Source: Acidisarcina sp. (GTDB lineage Bacteria; Acidobacteriota; Blastocatellia; Pyrinomonadales; Pyrinomonadaceae). From it: a stretch of DNA of 5,757 nucleotides. The position numbers and the translations under genes are program-made. Position 1 is the first letter of the stretch; every line of letters starts with the position of its first letter. Below, piece after piece: positions 4,110-5,757 of this stretch. The notes beneath the pieces were generated by a model. That model saw nothing but the letters and a program-made list of their open reading frames with translations. It did no database searches and was not told the DNA's origin. Location: positions 1-5,757 of the forward strand of contig JAJNPX010000323.1 of NCBI GenBank assembly GCA_021155145.1, in the 5' to 3' direction.

Positions 4110-5757
4110 TTACTTCGTTACGTATATTCCAGCCGATCTCGCCGGGATGGTCGCCCGCACTTTGCCGTCATTTACCTTGATGTCCGGCAGTTTGCCAAGA
4201 GCATCGGTCAAAGCCGCATCGACGTTGATCTGCCGGCTGATGAAGGAGATATCGAAATTCACCTCGGCCGGTTTTGTGTCGTTGTTAAATATCACGATCA
4301 CGGCGGCTTTGTCGGTCAACCGCGCATAGGCGAACTGCTGCTCTTCGTCGACGAGGTCGAGCGAACGGCCCCGGCGCAGCGGTTCATACAGCTTTCGGAT
4401 CTCCCCAAGTTTCGCAAGATGACCCCAGACGTCGTTCTCCTGCGGTGTTCGGCCTTGAGCCGTGAAGGCGTTTCGCGGATCGCCGGGAAATCCGCCGGGA
4501 AAATCGCGGCGGTTGTCGGGGTCGGCGCCGCCCGGCATCGCGATCTCGTCACCGTAATACAGCAGCGGCGTGCCCCGAGAGGTCATGATCAGCGTCTGCG
4601 CTAGTTTTAAGCCTTCGACGGTCGCGCCCTTCTCGTTCATGAAGCGCGGCATATCATGCACGCCGAGAAACGTCACCAGCGCGCTCGGTTTTGGATAGAT
4701 CCAGTCGCGTGCGAACATCTGCGAGACCTCGCGGATGTTGCCGCCCTTCGCGAACGCATTTCGGATCGGATAAAAAAGCCCAAAGTCGTAGAGCGTATCG
4801 ATCTCGGTATCGATGCCGTCGTGCCCGCGGCGTCCCTTTTGAAAGTACGAAAGCAGCACCGGGTCGCTGTCGAACAATTCGCCGAGGATGTTCACCTTTG
4901 GAAATTCGCGATGCACCGCGGCCCCCCACTTTGCCCAAAAACTGCGCGGCACGTGCGGGAGCGTGTCCATCCTGATCGAATCGAAACCGGCCTGCGCGAT
5001 CCACCACAGCGAATTTTGTATCAGATACTTTTCAACCTCGGGGTTGGTCTGGTTCAAGTCCGGCAAGATGTCGATGAACCAACCGTCGATGTTCCAACGC
5101 TGTGTCTGGTAGGTCGCACGCGGGTTCATCGTCGTCCACTTCTGCCAATTGTTCGAAACGTGGTCCTTGACCGAACCGTTGAACCAGTTCGGCGTCGGCG
5201 GATCGTTCGCCCACGGGTGGTATGGGCCCGTGTGGTTGACCACCTGATCTTGAAGCACGATGAACCCGGCCTGGTGCGCCTTTCGGACGAATTCCTTCAG
5301 CTTGGCCATATCGCCCAGGTGCTCGTCCACGCCGTAGAAATCGACCGCACCGTAGCCGTGAAATCCTGTCGTGGTCGGCATCTCCGGCGGGTAGGTCTCC
5401 AGCGTGTCTTCGCGGTCGGCGTTGTCGTAAACCGGCGTTGTCCAGATCGCCGTCGCACCCAGCGATTTGATATAACCGAGCTTGTCTATCACGCCCTGCA
5501 GATCGCCGCCGTGGTAATGTCTGCCCTTCTTTCGGTCGTAGAGCCCCTTCGATTTCGCCGGATCATTGTTCGTCGGGTCGCCATCGGCAAATCGGTCGGT
5601 AAAAACGAAATAGATCACGTCGTCGGGAAGGAAGCCATTATTATTCCCGAGCCGCGGCTGGGGAGTGAAGATCGTGAACGGATGGCTCGTCGTGCCGCCG
5701 TTGCCGCTAATGTTTATCCGATATTCAGCGGGCTGAACATTCTCGGCTATGCGAAGG
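4110..5757 (-). CDS. GH13 alpha-amylase, 5'-truncated by the window edge
   Basis: The frame is open from the window end; 548 codons are visible. A GTG at 5618 within it is not the start, because 46 upstream codons read as protein (ENVQPAEYRINISGNGG, then SHPFTIFTPQPRLGNNNGF), consistent with the end of an N-terminal beta-sandwich or carbohydrate-binding domain as in cyclomaltodextrinase-like enzymes. The catalytic barrel begins at DDVIYFVFTDRFADGDPTNND, whose Asp/Asn-rich part is a typical calcium site. Counting visible residues, the GH13 regions are: DQVVNH at 170-175; GFDSIRMDTLPH with nucleophile Asp264; ILGELFD with acid/base Glu293; and FLGVHDMPRF with His367-Asp368. The last has Val where Asn is usual. 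A beta-sandwich domain C ends the protein (about 470-548). It likely hydrolyses internal alpha-1,4 bonds of starch or glycogen. The signal peptide, if any, is outside the window. Its stop lies 8 nt before repeat element C. Confidence 0.92.
   Translation of the reverse strand, partial: LRIAENVQPAEYRINISGNGGTTSHPFTIFTPQPRLGNNNGFLPDDVIYFVFTDRFADGDPTNNDPAKSKGLYDRKKGRHYHGGDLQGVIDKLGYIKSLGATAIWTTPVYDNADREDTLETYPPEMPTTTGFHGYGAVDFYGVDEHLGDMAKLKEFVRKAHQAGFIVLQDQVVNHTGPYHPWANDPPTPNWFNGSVKDHVSNNWQKWTTMNPRATYQTQRWNIDGWFIDILPDLNQTNPEVEKYLIQNSLWWIAQAGFDSIRMDTLPHVPRSFWAKWGAAVHREFPKVNILGELFDSDPVLLSYFQKGRRGHDGIDTEIDTLYDFGLFYPIRNAFAKGGNIREVSQMFARDWIYPKPSALVTFLGVHDMPRFMNEKGATVEGLKLAQTLIMTSRGTPLLYYGDEIAMPGGADPDNRRDFPGGFPGDPRNAFTAQGRTPQENDVWGHLAKLGEIRKLYEPLRRGRSLDLVDEEQQFAYARLTDKAAVIVIFNNDTKPAEVNFDISFISRQINVDAALTDALGKLPDIKVNDGKVRATIPARSAGIYVTK

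Noticed and set aside
5616..5618. GTG as the start of the first amylase
   Set aside because: The frame continues upstream to the window end with protein-like sequence of a linker and beta-sandwich, so the true start is outside the window.

Overview
The window is about 5.8 kb of bacterial DNA with moderate to high G+C. All five genes lie on the minus strand, so transcription runs from high to low coordinates. In that order they are: a 3'-complete, 5'-truncated secreted GH13 alpha-amylase (5757-4110), a 12-helix SLC45/sucrose-transporter-like MFS sugar symporter (3941-2601), a second exported GH13 alpha-amylase-family enzyme (2553-1120), a small lipoprotein of unknown function (1077-427), and the N-terminus of a GH15 glucoamylase/glucodextranase-type enzyme (388 to beyond position 1). 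Gaps between genes are 168, 47, 42 and 38 bp. This fits one starch/maltodextrin/alpha-glucan utilisation locus: the exported enzymes cut polymer and oligosaccharide, and the symporter takes up the released sugar. No SusC/SusD pair, ABC transporter or regulator is seen here, though flanking DNA could hold them.

The organism is probably a Gram-negative heterotroph. Dispersed repeats built on ACCGC(NGAGNCGC)n and CCGCGAATAACGCGAAT, and signal peptides carrying SLRLCVSAV, remind me of Acidobacteriota (Blastocatellia-like) genomes and metagenome bins. That placement rests on memory and inference and has not been tested.

The most unusual content is between the genes. Three of the four junctions hold a 113-144 bp element bounded by inverted arms (A: 297-420; B: 2483-2595; C: 3958-4101). 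In each, the outer end of one arm lies only 5-8 nt after the stop codon of the upstream gene. A and B belong to one family, with arms built from an 8-bp unit (consensus NGAGNCGC) after ACCGC. C is a different family (CGCGAAT units) with the same layout. In A and B the other arm lies inside the next gene's coding sequence and encodes the core of its signal peptide (YSLRVCVSAV and FSLRLCVSAV), in the same frame, in two unrelated glycosidases. The start codon, and in B also the Shine-Dalgarno site, lies in the loop between the arms. C fills almost the whole 168-bp gap before the transporter, and its loop contains a possible sigma70-like promoter.

The remaining junction (1078-1119) has no such element. 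It carries a weak candidate intrinsic terminator instead.
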